Positions 33,704 through 44,335 of a stretch of 64,000 nt of DNA are shown piece after piece (the first letter of the stretch is position 1; every line of letters starts with the position of its first letter). The notes under the pieces are model-generated. The model worked only from the letters and a program-made list of their open reading frames with translations, had not been told where the DNA came from and did not search any database. Location: the NCBI RefSeq assembly GCF_963576675.1, contig NC_088911.1, positions 29,558,501 to 29,622,500 on the forward strand. Reading direction: 5' to 3'. This DNA comes from Euphorbia lathyris. Lineage: Eukaryota; Streptophyta; Magnoliopsida; Malpighiales; Euphorbiaceae. A program made the position numbers and the translations under genes.

Positions 33704-33818
33704 CTCAGGTAAACTGGAGGTTTGCAGACCCGTCCTGCACGAGACGTATTCTTATCAGCTTTCTGCTTTGTAGCCGATTTGTTACCAATTACCGTTTCCC
33801 ACCCCTGCTATTCTTCCT

Positions 33819-33833
33819 CCAACTCATCCATCC
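33819..33833. repeat. LINE target-site duplication, right copy
   Basis: CCAACTCATCCATCC followed by TT; it matches 29446-29460. Confidence 0.9.
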
Positions 33834-34050
33834 TTAAATAATGAAATAACACTACAAAAAACGGCAACATAAACTAAATATAAAGGGGCTATAAAGTACC
33901 GAAACAATACTACTCAATGGTGGAGTTGGAGGCCGAGGGATCGGAGCCCCCGAGTCCTGGGCTGGCTCTGCAATTAGAAATGTCGAATGTGAAACAAATA
34001 ACATGGATATGCAATTAATTATGGTATAAAAATAGACAAATGACTAAAAA

Positions 34051-34138
34051 TATACTTTTAAAACTTCATTCAGGGACATACTTGAAAGAAAGAGAAAACC
34101 TTCACATTAAGGATTGAAGTGATAAAATATAAAGTTCT
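34051..34138. repeat. 88-bp direct repeat, left of the plastid insert
   Basis: Starts TATACTTTTAAAACTTCATT and ends ATATAAAGTTCT; it recurs with about six changes at 34461-34548. The two copies bracket the plastid DNA. Confidence 0.9.
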
Positions 34139-34250
34139 TCCGCGTGGCGACATGGGGTGAAAAAAGGAAAGAGAGGGATGAAGTTTCTCTCGCTTTTGGC
34201 ATAGCGGGCCCCTGGCGAGAGGCCCGCACGATGGGCTATTAGCTCAGTGG
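34132..34250 (+). other. Plastid-derived DNA: rrn16-trnI spacer and first bases of trnI
   Basis: TTCCGCGTGGCGACATGGGG, TCTCTCGCTTTTGGCATAGC and GAGGCCCGCACGATGGGC are the chloroplast spacer between 16S rRNA and trnI-GAU. The last 18 bases, 34233-34250 (GGGCTATTAGCTCAGTGG), are the 5' end of trnI-GAU, cut within the D-arm, so no tRNA is made. This is a nuclear plastid sequence; source assignment is from memory. Confidence 0.85.
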
Positions 34251-34453
34251 ATCCGGAAAAAAAGTATAATATTTGGTGGAAGAACAAAGGATCTTTTTGA
34301 ACAACCTGTTATAATAGGTCAACCCTATATCTTGAAATTATTTCATCAAGTTGATGATAAAATACATGGACGTTCCAGTGGACATTATGCACTTGTTACA
34401 CAACAACCTCTTCGAGGAAGGGCCAAGCAAAGGGGACAACAGGTCGGAGAAAT
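34251..34453 (+). pseudogene. rpoB: Plastid-derived fragment of rpoB
   Basis: In frame the segment encodes [20 protein letters not shown], then [20 protein letters not shown] and [14 protein letters not shown], a near-C-terminal part of the beta subunit of plastid RNA polymerase. It is joined at 34250/34251 directly to the trnI piece although the two lie far apart in a normal plastome. Only about 65 codons are present and there is no start, so it is a nuclear relic. The rpoB match ends at GAAATGA before 34454. Confidence 0.88.
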
Positions 34454-34460
34454 GAATGAA

Positions 34461-34548
34461 TATACTTTTAAAACTTTATCCAGGGACATATTTGAAAGAA
34501 AGAGAAAAACTTCAAATTAAGGATTAAAGTGATAAAATATAAAGTTCT
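34461..34548. repeat. 88-bp direct repeat, right of the plastid insert
   Basis: Matches 34051-34138 and continues into related minisatellite units downstream. Confidence 0.9.
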
Positions 34549-34830
34549 AAATTAGAAACTAAAATGAATAAAATAAAAGTTATTTTTTTTTGGTAGAATA
34601 AAATAAAAGTTATTAAATTAGGGATTAAAGTAAATAAAAAATAAAGTTATTAAAAGGGATTAAAATGAATAAATAAAAATGTTATTAAATTAGGGATTAA
34701 AATAAGAAATCACAAAGTTATAAAAATTAAAACGAATAAAAAAGTCATTGAATTAGGAATTAAAATGAATAAAAAGAAAATTTATTAAATTAGAGATAAA
34801 AAGAATAAAAAGAAAAGTTATTAATTGGTA
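34549..34830. repeat. Degenerate AT-rich minisatellite
   Basis: About seven diverged units of 35-45 bp follow the pattern AAAGTTATTAAATTAGGGAT and TAAAATGAATAAAA. The 88-bp repeats around the plastid insert share these words, so the insert probably landed in this array. Confidence 0.75.
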
Positions 34831-35660
34831 AGTATCGGTATTCAAACGACTGTAAGATACAATTTATCTCGAATTGGTTTATTTATTCCCAAATCATCGT
34901 TATGAATAAAATGAACCGATTAAAGCAATAATACTAACTTGTAATATTATTAATATCATATTCGAAAAAAGTAAAAAAAACAAGATTGATTTGAATAGAT
35001 CAGTATATTTGATAACATCTTTAATATAAAAAAACTAAACTGAAATTAAAATAAAATGGAAGAAAAGACGAACAGTGTATACTTTATAATACACAAAAAT
35101 TAAATAAAAAGACTATTATAGATAGAATATGTTCTTTTAGAAATCTTTACCTAAGTTAAGAGATTTTTAAAAAATGATGAAGAATGGATCACCTTACTAT
35201 GTAAATTCGGATGATTTTGACAGAGAGTTGGTCTCTTTTTATTATGAATTTCAACACCCTCTCGCAAACTGGTATAAAATGTTGTATTTACAGAGAAAAA
35301 TTAGGGTTGAGGGTTAAAGTAGGAAGAAAATAGAGAAAATTATGGTTTTAAATCGAAATAGGGTAAAAAAAAAGGTCGTTGGCCGCACCCAACGCAAGGC
35401 CCAACATCTAGTTGGTCAGAATAGAATTACTGACAGATTTGTTGTCTGTAATTCCAACAGTGCAGATTTTCCTCTAAAAATGCCATTTCTGACCTCCAAT
35501 TTAAGCACAGTCAATCTCGTAGGACTCGTTTTGACGATGCAGACAATTTTGCATTCACGAACCAAGGCTAAAAACGACTCTATTTATAAGGTTATTGTCC
35601 AATTTCACCCAAAATTTCACCTAGTTACAATTTATTTGTTAGACTTCCAAATTGAGCTTT
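34831..35660. other. Intergenic stretch
   Basis: Mostly AT-rich. 35342-35665 holds a 107-codon frame and a more GC-balanced patch (GTTGGCCGCACCCAACGCAA) that I cannot assign to any family. Confidence 0.35.
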
Positions 35661-35663
35661 GTT

Positions 35664-36080
35664 AACAAGCTTTGCTCGCCAGCAGCTCGTTAATTTAATT
35701 CATGAACTTCGCTCTTAAACAACTCATTCATTATTTTCATCAATTATATTAATTTGAAATTTATTTAACACAAAACTACATAGTTTTGAAACCTATAAAA
35801 CTAAATTGTACACAAAACTACATTGTTTTACACTTCTCTCTTTATAGAAATATTATTATTAAAATAATAATCAAACCAAGTTTGCTCACGAGCGTGTTCA
35901 TGAACATTATCGAGCTTTCTCATGAGCTTGTTCATGAATCTATAGTCGAGTCTGCTCATGAGCTTTTGAGTTGACCTATGTCGTGCTCAAGCTTGACTCA
36001 TTTATAAATTTAGCCAAACACGATCGAGCTTTATCGAGCCGAATATCGAACTGATCATGAGTGTCTCGGCTCATTTACAT
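35664..36080. repeat. Dispersed repeat rich in GAGCTTGTTCATGAGC motifs
   Basis: The segment repeats GCTCATGAGC-like words, ending CGAGCCGAATATCGAACTG and CTCGGCTCATTTACATCC, a sequence style common at the ends of plant hAT-type non-autonomous elements. The left side begins near GAGCTTTGTTAACAAGCTTT. Termini and TSD are not resolved. Confidence 0.4.
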
Positions 36081-36657
36081 CCATACTCTGCAATTACTTC
36101 ATATAATATCCAATCCATGCTCGATGCACACCCAGTGTGTTGGATCATGGTAGATGACAGAGTCAAAACATCACACCACATAATCCAGAATCACATTAAT
36201 GATTGTTTGAGTATGAGGATTAGTTATATCTACTAATACCACTGAGATAAAGCAAGTGACACTGGATAGATCCATCCATCTTGCTATCTCATGCTAGATC
36301 CCAATCCTAATAAACTCATTCATTGGATCCATATAACTGTCTAGATATTAACTTTCTGTTTAGGAATAATAGACATTGTTACATTCAAGTCTCTCTACTA
36401 TTATGTTAATCCCATAATATAATACTTGACTGGGATTCATTTAAGTTTGTCAATCAATTAGAATCATACGGTATGGTCTCACTTCATCTTGTATGAATGG
36501 GATTACTTCTATCTAATTGTTCAATTGTGATAAAAGATAATATTCCTTTTATATAGTTTAACCACTATTCAAATAAATCAAATAACTCACTAATGAACAA
36601 TTCATTTATTAATAAGTTTTGTCCTGAAACAATTGTCTATTGGACACTACACTAACA
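36081..36657 (-). repeat. Copia LTR fragment, inverted
   Basis: Reverse-complemented it begins TGTTAGTGTAGTGTCCAATA then GACAATTGTTTCAGGACAAA and aligns with the first third of the LTR at 11259 (GACAATTGTTTTATGATATA; later GTGATTCTGGATTATG in both). The match ends near 36081, where a different repeat starts. No copia coding sequence is attached. Confidence 0.75.
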
Positions 36658-37690
36658 CTCAAAAGCATGATTCGCCAGGAAATCGACACAACGGTTCCTG
36701 TCTCTATAAACATGGGTAACCATGATTTGCTCAAAACGTGCCCGTAATGCTTAAATATTATATATCAAAGCACGAGAAGGGTGATGCAGAGGACACTCAC
36801 CATGGATCAAATTTACGATTTCAGCACAATCAGATTCAACTTCAAGTCGTTTAACATTCGAGTTCAGCGCCACTTTTAAACCTGAAAACACCCCTATAAG
36901 CCTCAAATTAATTGCCTCTACCAATATTATGGAGAAAACCATCAACCTAGTCTCCATCCTCATTTCTTATAATGCCCTCGACTGCTATATTGTATGTAAG
37001 TGCCCCGTGAGACCCATTCGAGTTTAGCTTCCAAGCTTCTTCCTGAGGCTTCACCTAACCAATACGATTCTCCACCTTCTTGGTTCGCACTCGCATTTCA
37101 CTAAGCGATCTATAGCAAGTCCCATTCTCCATCAGCCACCGGCAAATACTTCTCCTCTTCGCTCCAGGAGAACAAAATTTGCTTGGAATAGCTGCTTGTT
37201 CCGCCACTCCCACACCTGCACAACAGTAACAAGGAAAGTTTGTTGTCAGTCTTCAATTCAAAAAAAAACCAACAGGTTTCACCAGACAATTCTGAAACCA
37301 ATTCTCCCCCCTTCATTAAATAATTGAGGCCAAAATCTTGTTGGAACTATTTCTCTCCATATTTTCGAACTGGTCTGGTAGTCCCTTAACGTGTGAACCA
37401 CCATCTCAGTCGTATGATGACACCGCGGGAAATTACCCTGCTCAACCAAATGTCTCTTTCCTCTCTCTTCATTAGTAAGAATTCGGTCATGAAGACATAA
37501 CCAGGCGAATGTTTTATTTCGTTGGTGAATTTTCAGTCTCCAAACCTTGTTAAAGCTCTGATTGTCATCATAGTTCCTCTCATTAGAAATAATCATAGCA
37601 TGCGCTGCTTTACAAGAGAACACTCCACTCGACGAATTACTCCATATAGGCATGTTCTGAAATCGGCATCTGAAAGAGACGTTTTGTCCT
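36658..37690 (-). pseudogene. LINE fragment: zf-RVT and RNase H
   Basis: 37279-37653 reads MPIWSNSSSGVFSCKAAHAM then KVWRLKIHQRNKTFAWLCLH and RCHHTTEMVVHTLRDY, the zinc-ribbon region. 36751-36963 has EAINLRLIGVFSGLKVAL and LEVESDCAEIVNLIHGE, part of RNase H. Frames shift between them. It is flanked by an LTR on the right (37703) and a copia LTR fragment on the left, so both ends were probably cut by later insertions. Confidence 0.75.
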
Positions 37691-37940
37691 ATCTTTTTAA
37701 CGTGATTTACGGTTTATTTTGAGCTAATAATTAAGTTTAATTACAAAAATAAGTGTGTTTTGAATAAATAGCGAAATGATAATAAAAATCGTACTTTTAA
37801 TAATTTTCGTTACTTTTGTATCAATTTTAGAAAAATAAAAGCAGCAAGTAATCTCGGTGTTCGTAGTCGGATTTTGCAGGTTCGTGATAAACACACAAGA
37901 AATGAGGATCAAATGAAGAAATAATTAAATTTCAGCCTTG

Positions 37941-38400
37941 CACTATACGGAGTGTGGAATGCACTACGCGGAGCGTGCCACGTCATTGCACAGTGCCCAC
38001 TAAATTATGGCAGTCAACCTTATCTTGTGCTTTAGGTCAATGCAGTCCACGTGAAGCGTATTTCAGTCTACGGAGCGTGAAATTGTGTGAATCAGTTGAC
38101 AAACTTCATAACATGAAACATGTGGAGCGTAGCCTTGAGTACGCGGAGCGTGAAAGGGTGATGAATCAGTGCTAAGTTCCAGTACCTCAACCACGCGGAG
38201 CTTGCCTTGAAGTACGTGGAGCGTGAAAGAGTGATGAATCAAAGATAAGTTCCAGGACCTGAACCATGCGGAGCTTGCCCTGGTCTACGTGGAGCGTGGC
38301 TATGTCAACACCTTTGGGTCCAATCTACGCAAATGTGAAATCTGCAACGAAGTGGAAAATGCATTTTACACTGAGCGTGGCATGAAACACGTGGAGCATG
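37941..38400. repeat. About twelve copies of ACGCGGAGCGTG palindromes
   Basis: CTACGCGGAGCGTG, TACGTGGAGCGTG, CCACGCGGAGCTTG and variants recur every 25-60 bp. CACGC-GGA-GCGTG can form a small hairpin. Two copies sit in a larger tandem repeat of about 80 bp (GAAAGGGTGATGAATCAGTG and GAAAGAGTGATGAATCAAAG). The cluster ends about 80 bp upstream of the TATA box. Confidence 0.8.
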
Positions 38401-38478
38401 GCCTGAGAAATCAACAGATTTAGTGTCAATTGTTCCAAAGACTTGTGGAATTACGATTTTACTCTCGAGCTTGATGTG

Positions 38479-38486
38479 TATAAATA
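38479..38486 (+). promoter_or_regulatory. TATA box of the palindrome-rich LTR
   Basis: TATAAATA in the context TGATGTGTATAAATAAGAG, placed after the palindrome cluster as in the 221-1755 LTR. Confidence 0.55.
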
Positions 38487-39409
38487 AGAGTGTTTAGCAC
38501 TCATTTAGGCATTCAATTTTCTATGTACTAAGGTTCCTTACACCTTGAGAGCTTGTATAATCCTCCCGTTACTCTGCCGAAGTGTCGTTCCATCCGCATT
38601 CACCAAGCTCGAGAGTTCCACCTCCAAGTCCTAAGAGACGACTTTGAGTCCGGTTAGCTAGTTCTAAGGGCCCATTCTTCTTCCCTTTTTACTTGTTAAT
38701 TAGCTTGTAATCTTCCTATGTACTAGGCTTGGTTGTATTCCGTATTTACACATTCCACATTTATAATATATGATTTGCAATTTCCGTTTCACTATCCGTG
38801 TTATTATTTATTACTTGCTTTGATACTCATAATTGATTATTGTGTAGGTCGCTTACGAGCTCTGAAATCTATTAGGATTCATATAGGTGTTGCCTTACCG
38901 GAGTTGACAATCTGGAAACCGTAGGAATTGACGAGCCACGGAACTTACGGGCCCTAATTTCTGATCCTAAGAATTAGAGTCGCCTTAAGGGGAAATCACA
39001 ACCTAAGAACCTCATGGAGTTGTTCGGTCTATAGATAGTCGTTTTTGCAAGAGTAAATTATTAATCGTATATGTTCCGAATTGTTTATCATATGTCATAA
39101 CTTATCATTATCTGTATCGCTTCATAACGGCTTGAAATACATGAAAATTGTTTCACCCTTAATTTATGAGTAGTTTATAGTTGTCACCCAACTCAAGTCT
39201 AAAGTATTCACCGCTTAGATAACATATAGAACCGAGTAGTTTAATACTTGTAGGTATAAATCCCGTGGATTCGATATCCGGTCTTAATCAGATTTATTAC
39301 TTGATACGACGGGGTACACTTGCCCCTACGTAGTGTCTAGTAGAGTTAAAGCACGTAGAGAAATCATAACCGTAACACACACACATAACTTACGGCTCTA
39401 AGCGCATCA

Positions 39410-40560
39410 GCATCTACAGTAGTAATGATGCTATTCCAACCGTTATTCTCATCAATTGCAACTATATATATTACATAATATGCGTTATCCTTGGTAAGTA
39501 CATAAATTACATTTATACTTATATTTTTATATTCACGGTGCTGATTAAGGAAAGCTCTTTGTAATAGCTAGCCCTATTCGTAACATATACAAAGAAAAGA
39601 TAAGTATTTATCATAAATTATATCATTATGGATTATTCATGTTGAAAAAGAAATAAGATTCTCTTATCTTTATATATATATATATATATATACTTTTGAA
39701 ATTTTTTTAATTGTACATATATAATCATGATGTTTTAGAAACATAAAACTTCTGATATTTTAGATATGTTTTTAATGCTTTTAAGAGGATCAATTTATTT
39801 AAGTCAAAATGAATTAGGATGTTATTACAAATAGACCATCACATATGAGGGCTAGCGATAATAAAGAATCGTATATAGGAATTTTAACATACAAAAAGGT
39901 TTACAAAAAAGGTTAACTATTGTTTCGTTTATAGGAATTTTAACAACGAGAATCAAATCCAAAGAATGTATCCAAATGTGAGAAGATGGGAGATTCAAGA
40001 ATGAATTAATTCTTGCTAAGATTCTCATTGATCAAACAAGGAATTGCTTACACCATTCAAAGGACAATGCCAATCAAAATTACATCTAACAAAATAAACA
40101 TCGCTAAAGAATGAAGGACAGAAATAAAAGGACAAAGACGGTTATGGTGAGCTGCGTCAAAAGAGAGGTGGCTGCATATCATTGGTTGATCCAAGGCCTA
40201 ATGATTGCAGCGTAAACGAGATGTGATGAACGGCTGATTTGCAAAGAGAGAAGGGATCTGGTGTAACGCGGGTGCAAAAGTTACCGTTATATTTAAAATT
40301 TGGGAATTAGGGGTTTTGATTTATTTGTGGTAATCTGCTGTAATTCATTAAAAGTACCACAAGAATCCCTTTCTTATCGTCCAGCCCACCATTATATAGG
40401 CAGAGCATTAAAATTAGACATATTTGGTAGCCTGTGCCTTAATCCAGTGATGAAATTTGGTAGCCAAAACCTCTCTTGCAAATATTTGACACCATGCCAT
40501 TCTCAAAATGACAAAATTGTTAACAAAAAAGCTGTGATCTTACATTGATTTATTGTGCTA
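39410..40560. other. Intergenic, downstream of the mutarotase gene
   Basis: AT-rich with a (TA)n run at about 39668-39692. No gene recognised. The segment 40560-40696 should hold the 3' UTR of the minus-strand mutarotase gene. Confidence 0.4.
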
Positions 40561-40696
40561 CTTCCTGAAGAAAACTTTTAGAAGAGACACAGAAAAAAAA
40601 AAGTGCTCATACAACAACTAACTGTGTGAAAACAACAGAGCAACCTTTGTTTTCTTTTTACAAGACTGAAAGCAGAAAGAGACGCTTAAAACCTCT

Positions 40697-42829
40697 TCAT
40701 AAGTTATCAAAACGTTCGCTACAAAAACTCGAAGGCACAACCGATAGCTCCAAACGCCCTGTCCATTCCTCACCTGGCTTCAAGGTTATAGGTTTCTCTA
40801 TGGCTGCCGCGTTGACGCATAGCATATGTTTGTATTCCTCGTCCCCGAAATCCGCCATTGCTTTTGACTTCTTGTCCCATGGATTCCACACCACTGCATA
40901 TTTGTCGGGATGCAATTCGTAAATCAACCAACAATACGTATATAGAAAATACGAACATAACAACTTGCTACATTTTAATGAAATACTTATTATGTTTCGA
41001 GCTTTGTCAACACAACAGATACCATAAAAACACATGTTATATATGGTAGCTTATGAATGTTTAAGTAAACGACGCTTGCACACGTTACTTATGCATGTTT
41101 ACGTAAACCACGCTTGCACGTGTGTTATACATGCAGCTTATGCATGTTTATGTAAACGACACTTGCACGTGTGTTATATGGTAGCTTATGCATGTTTTCT
41201 GTAAACGACGCTTACCAGCATCTGGCAATCCTTCCTTCCGTACAACAAAAGTACGTTTCCTTTCATGGTCGAGTACTGCGATTATGCTAGGAGAACTAAG
41301 ATAAACTCGATCCAGCTGCCAGAGAAATCAGATAGTTAATGAATTAACGCAAATAGATAGCTTTAGCTAAATGATCACATGGATATAAACATATATACCT
41401 CGGATTCAAAAGTTATGGCATCTCCTTGTTCGGTGAATCTCTCTCTTCGCAAGAGGTTGTCTAGGTAGTCAAGTGTCTCCAGTCCTTCTATTCTCACTTC
41501 ACTGAAAAGTTAAATTGACATCGATGCAAGTCAAGATTACGCAATTTGCTTATCAATAATTTCTACACTTCCAGAGTATCATTCCAAGTTCAGGAAATAA
41601 TCTTATACCTAATGTCAGAAACTGATAGATATGTGTGATATGCAAATGAGAAACTAAACGGTTTGCCATTGATGTTCCGAACTCTTGATATCAGTACCAA
41701 ATCTCCACTTGTTGACAGCGCCACCCTAAGACGAAACTCAAAACTGAAATAAACAAGAAAATAAGTAAGTTTCACTTTCACATACAGAGATGAAGTTCAT
41801 TGTTTAGACGACAAGCGTGCAAATGACCGACAATACTATTAACTGAATGTGCAAATAACTAAATGTGCAAATTACTGAAATACGTATTCAGGATTGTATT
41901 CAGGTTCAAACCTATGGGGCCAGAACTTGAGATCTTCTTCAGATGGTTTGAGCAGCAGGTCAACAAAGTATTTCGATTGAGAATGATTCGGGCGCAAAGG
42001 AGGAGGATTCTCATCAATTGTCCAGCTCTTGTTCCTTGCAAAACCATGCTGCTCCTGTGATCCGCAGGAGCCAAACTTCACGAGGTTTTAAACAACGCAT
42101 ATAAGCAAGACATGCTATCGTGCAACAATTCCCGCGCATATGAAAGACAATATGATCAAATTGTACCTGAGGGAAACAGATAGGGATCCCCCCTCTCAAC
42201 ACCTTCGGGGGCTTAAAGATAGCCTACAATCAACCAAACATTCCATAGTGAAACCTTACTAGGCAAAATTGATGAAATTGCAGTTTCTGAATTGTTTTAT
42301 ACAGCAAGAACTGCAAATTTGAAAATATATGAACATGACATGAAATTGAAATCCAAAGTCCAAATCACAATAAAGAGGAACCTTAAGCTACTCCATCTCT
42401 TCTATAATTAAATTTGTTGGAAGAAATTGTTCATGTTGCATCGTTTGGCACAAATTCTTAGTTTCTACAATTGACCAAATCAGAACATTTTCACCTAACC
42501 AAGACCAAACCCTAAACGAATATTTGAAGTAAAAATTCAAACAAACCTTACTACTGCTGAAAAGAAGTTCTTCCCCATGTTCATTCCTCCACGAAACTAC
42601 TTGCCCTCCATGTAAGCTTACCTATAATCATAACCAATTCAGAACTAAAAATTGAGCAAATTGAGGTTTCAAGAGTTCATACACGATTAACAAGTGATTA
42701 GATAATTCAAATGCTCACCCGAACAGAAGCCCCTTGAGGGTTTCGAATCACAACCTGCTCGATACCATTCCAATCCTTCGTCGTTTCAATGGATGCCCTA
42801 TTAGGCCAAACAGCTGCAGGATGTCCCAT
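40697..42829 (-). CDS. Glucose-6-phosphate 1-epimerase (D-hexose-6-phosphate mutarotase)
   Basis: The enzyme interconverts alpha and beta anomers of hexose 6-phosphates, in the aldose-1-epimerase-like fold. Eight exons, all with GT-AG introns, join in frame: 42719-42829, 42547-42621, 42167-42223, 41912-42075, 41609-41743, 41399-41501, 41216-41315 and 40697-40893, giving 942 nt and 313 aa. The protein starts MGHPAAVWPNRASIETTKDW, has LRGGIPICFPQFG, QEQHGFARN (His91), FAYHTYLSVSDI (His172), GLETLDYLDNL (Asp195 region) and AAAIEKPITLKPGEEWTG (Glu281), matching the catalytic His, His and Glu positions of the family. No targeting peptide is seen, so a cytosolic enzyme is likely. No defects found; it is the best-preserved gene here. 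Confidence 0.95.
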
Positions 42830-43600
42830 TCTCGATGATTAAGAACTACAAATTTGTAATTCTTCAATCTCCTAGCAAAAACTAAGAAAGAAATCGCCTA
42901 ATTTGCAGAAATCTATGAATATAAAATAAAGAAAAAAAGGAACCTAGTTACAGCTCAAACAGAGAGACCCATAAAGTAGAACATTTGGCAAATGCATACA
43001 GTAACACCTTACACCTAAGGAGAAAGAAAAAAAAATCAGTGAAAACTTGTCACATTCAAGGCAGAAGAAGACAATCGGATGATGAGACCATGAAAGGAAA
43101 TCATAACTTTAGCTTAATATTCTCTCTTAAGTTATAAACTTTTGTAATCAATCAGTGAAAAAAAAAACACAAAAGACAAAAAAATTGAACAGAAAATCTG
43201 AATCATTATTGAAAGATCTACAAAAATACAAAGACACTAATTTAGGTGGTTTATATCTGTAATTACTGTCAACTGCCTTATAAGTGAAATTATGACGAAG
43301 GCCACTCAATTAGATAAGTATGGAAACCCAGAATGGAAAAAATCAAGAAAAGGAAATCAAGAATTTATTAAAAATGAGCAGAGATTAAAATGTGAGTGCA
43401 AAAGGGAAAAGAGAAATCTGAGAAGGAAGAAAGTAAAAGCAAAGGAAAGGAAAGGAAGGGAGGCAAGGAGGCAAGATTGTTGAAGAAAGAGCAGAGATCT
43501 AGGGATGTGGAGATACGAGAAGTACACGTTCTGTGTACAAACCGCCACTTTAAAAAGAATTCGGAATTTTTAGATTAAGACATTTTTATTTTATTTAATT
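42830..43600 (-). promoter_or_regulatory. 5' UTR and promoter region of the mutarotase gene
   Basis: The 5' flank is AT- and A/G-rich on the plus strand, that is C/T-rich on the coding strand near 43385-43480 (TTTCCTTTCCTTTGC type), as in many plant 5' leaders. Small plus-strand frames here are products of that purine bias. Exact transcription start and any leader intron cannot be set from sequence alone. Confidence 0.35.
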
Positions 43601-43725
43601 TAAAGCAACATTTGGTCTATTTTGGTCTTTGACCTACTACAATACTATTATTTGGTAACATGTTACATGCCAAATCATTCGTTTTTTTATTTATTTTATG
43701 CTTATGTAGTGAAATCTCAATGAGC

Positions 43726-43828
43726 GTGGAAGTAATATCAGCGTTAGGAAGTAATTGCTTCGGGAGACCGGGATAGAGATAGATAGAAGTAATATTGGCG
43801 CTAGGAAGGAATTGCTTCGGAAGATCGG
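43726..43828. repeat. Two-copy direct repeat of about 43 bp
   Basis: GAAGTAATATCAGCGTTAGG with AAGTAATTGCTTCGGGAGACCGG is repeated 60 bp later as GAAGTAATATTGGCGCTAGG with AAGGAATTGCTTCGGAAGATCGG. Function unknown. Confidence 0.7.
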
Positions 43829-44136
43829 ACTATAAAGAGAGATTCACAACTTTACTTGTTTCGATGGAAATATTAAAAGTGTGTTATATTTTTGGGTGAA
43901 AACGGATTATAATTGTATAGCAGTATTATTTTGAGGTTATTTAAAACGTGCAGGTATAGTGATTGAAATTTTATAAATTTTGATAGATAAGGAGAAAAAA
44001 CAAATATTTTTGAATAAATTAGTGGATAAATGTCACCAAAATTAACAATTTAAATAGGCGAAAGGACGAATTAGTTTTTAAATCTTTGTTTGTTGTTTTT
44101 AAGATCAAAAAAATTTATAAATTAGAAAGGGAGAGC

Positions 44137-44219
44137 ATTGGATATGGTCTGCGCAAATGTGGACCGTCAAAGTGTGGGCCCGGCCTACTCTTCCTTTTCA
44201 ACGGTTTGTGAGCACAATG
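44137..44219. repeat. Diverged 80-bp repeat, copy 1
   Basis: ATTGGATATGGTCTGCGCAA through TTTTCAACGGTTTGTGAGCACA resembles 54818-54896 (ATTGGATATGGTGTGTTGCA through CTGTTCAACGATTTGTGAGC). About three quarters of positions agree by eye. Origin unknown. Confidence 0.5.
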
Positions 44220-44335
44220 TTTTTTTATCCATCCACCCATTCGTACACCATCATCATAAATATAAGCCTTAATATATGAGATTGTATCCAATTCAGTCCT
44301 TCTAACTTTAATTTTTTTAATTTGTTTAAAGGTTT

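Larger units (their letters stand above)
29461..33818 (-). mobile_element. L1-type LINE, 4.4 kb, with 15-bp TSD
   Basis: The minus-strand element begins inside the end of ORF1 (GWETVIGNKSATKQKADKN upstream of 33703), has a complete but broken ORF2, and ends in a poly(A) seen as T's at 29461-29470. The missing ORF1 start shows 5' truncation. The perfect TSD fixes both ends. ORF2 is disabled by several frameshifts and stops, one beside a run of nine C's near 31011-31019. Confidence 0.9.
29370..33971. mobile_element. Possible small DNA transposon hosting the LINE insertion
   Basis: CAGTGGCGGAACTAGAAATT at 29370 and, inverted at the other side, GCAGAGCCAGCCCAGGACTC at 33971 resemble the paired ends of a common plant element with CAGTGGCGGAGCCAG termini. 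Without the LINE it would be about 230 bp. The right end lacks the terminal CACTG and no TSD was seen, so this is tentative. Confidence 0.35.
37703..39409 (+). repeat. Palindrome-rich LTR (solo or truncated)
   Basis: Starting TGATTTACGGTTTATTTTGA and ending TAAGCGCATCA, it has a TATA box at 38479-38486 and the GATTCGATATCC ... TTACTTGATACGACGG ... GTACACTTGCC closing block shared with the LTRs at 221-1755 and 24285-25844. No internal region or partner follows. Flanking 5-mers do not match, so boundaries are probable rather than proven. Confidence 0.6.

Noticed and set aside
34233..34250. Start of a tRNA-Ile (GAU)
   Set aside because: Only 18 bases remain, followed by rpoB sequence; it is plastid debris and not a tRNA gene.
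35342..35665. A 107-codon frame starting at an ATG
   Set aside because: Composition is not clearly coding and no family is recognised; kept only as an unexplained patch in the intergenic entry.
37941..38400. Regularly spaced palindromes resembling a CRISPR array
   Set aside because: Repeats are only about 12-14 bp, spacing is irregular, the location is inside a plant LTR and there are no cas genes.
43292..43578. Lys/Glu/Arg-rich frames upstream of the mutarotase gene
   Set aside because: They arise from a purine-rich tract in the probable 5' leader and resemble no protein family.
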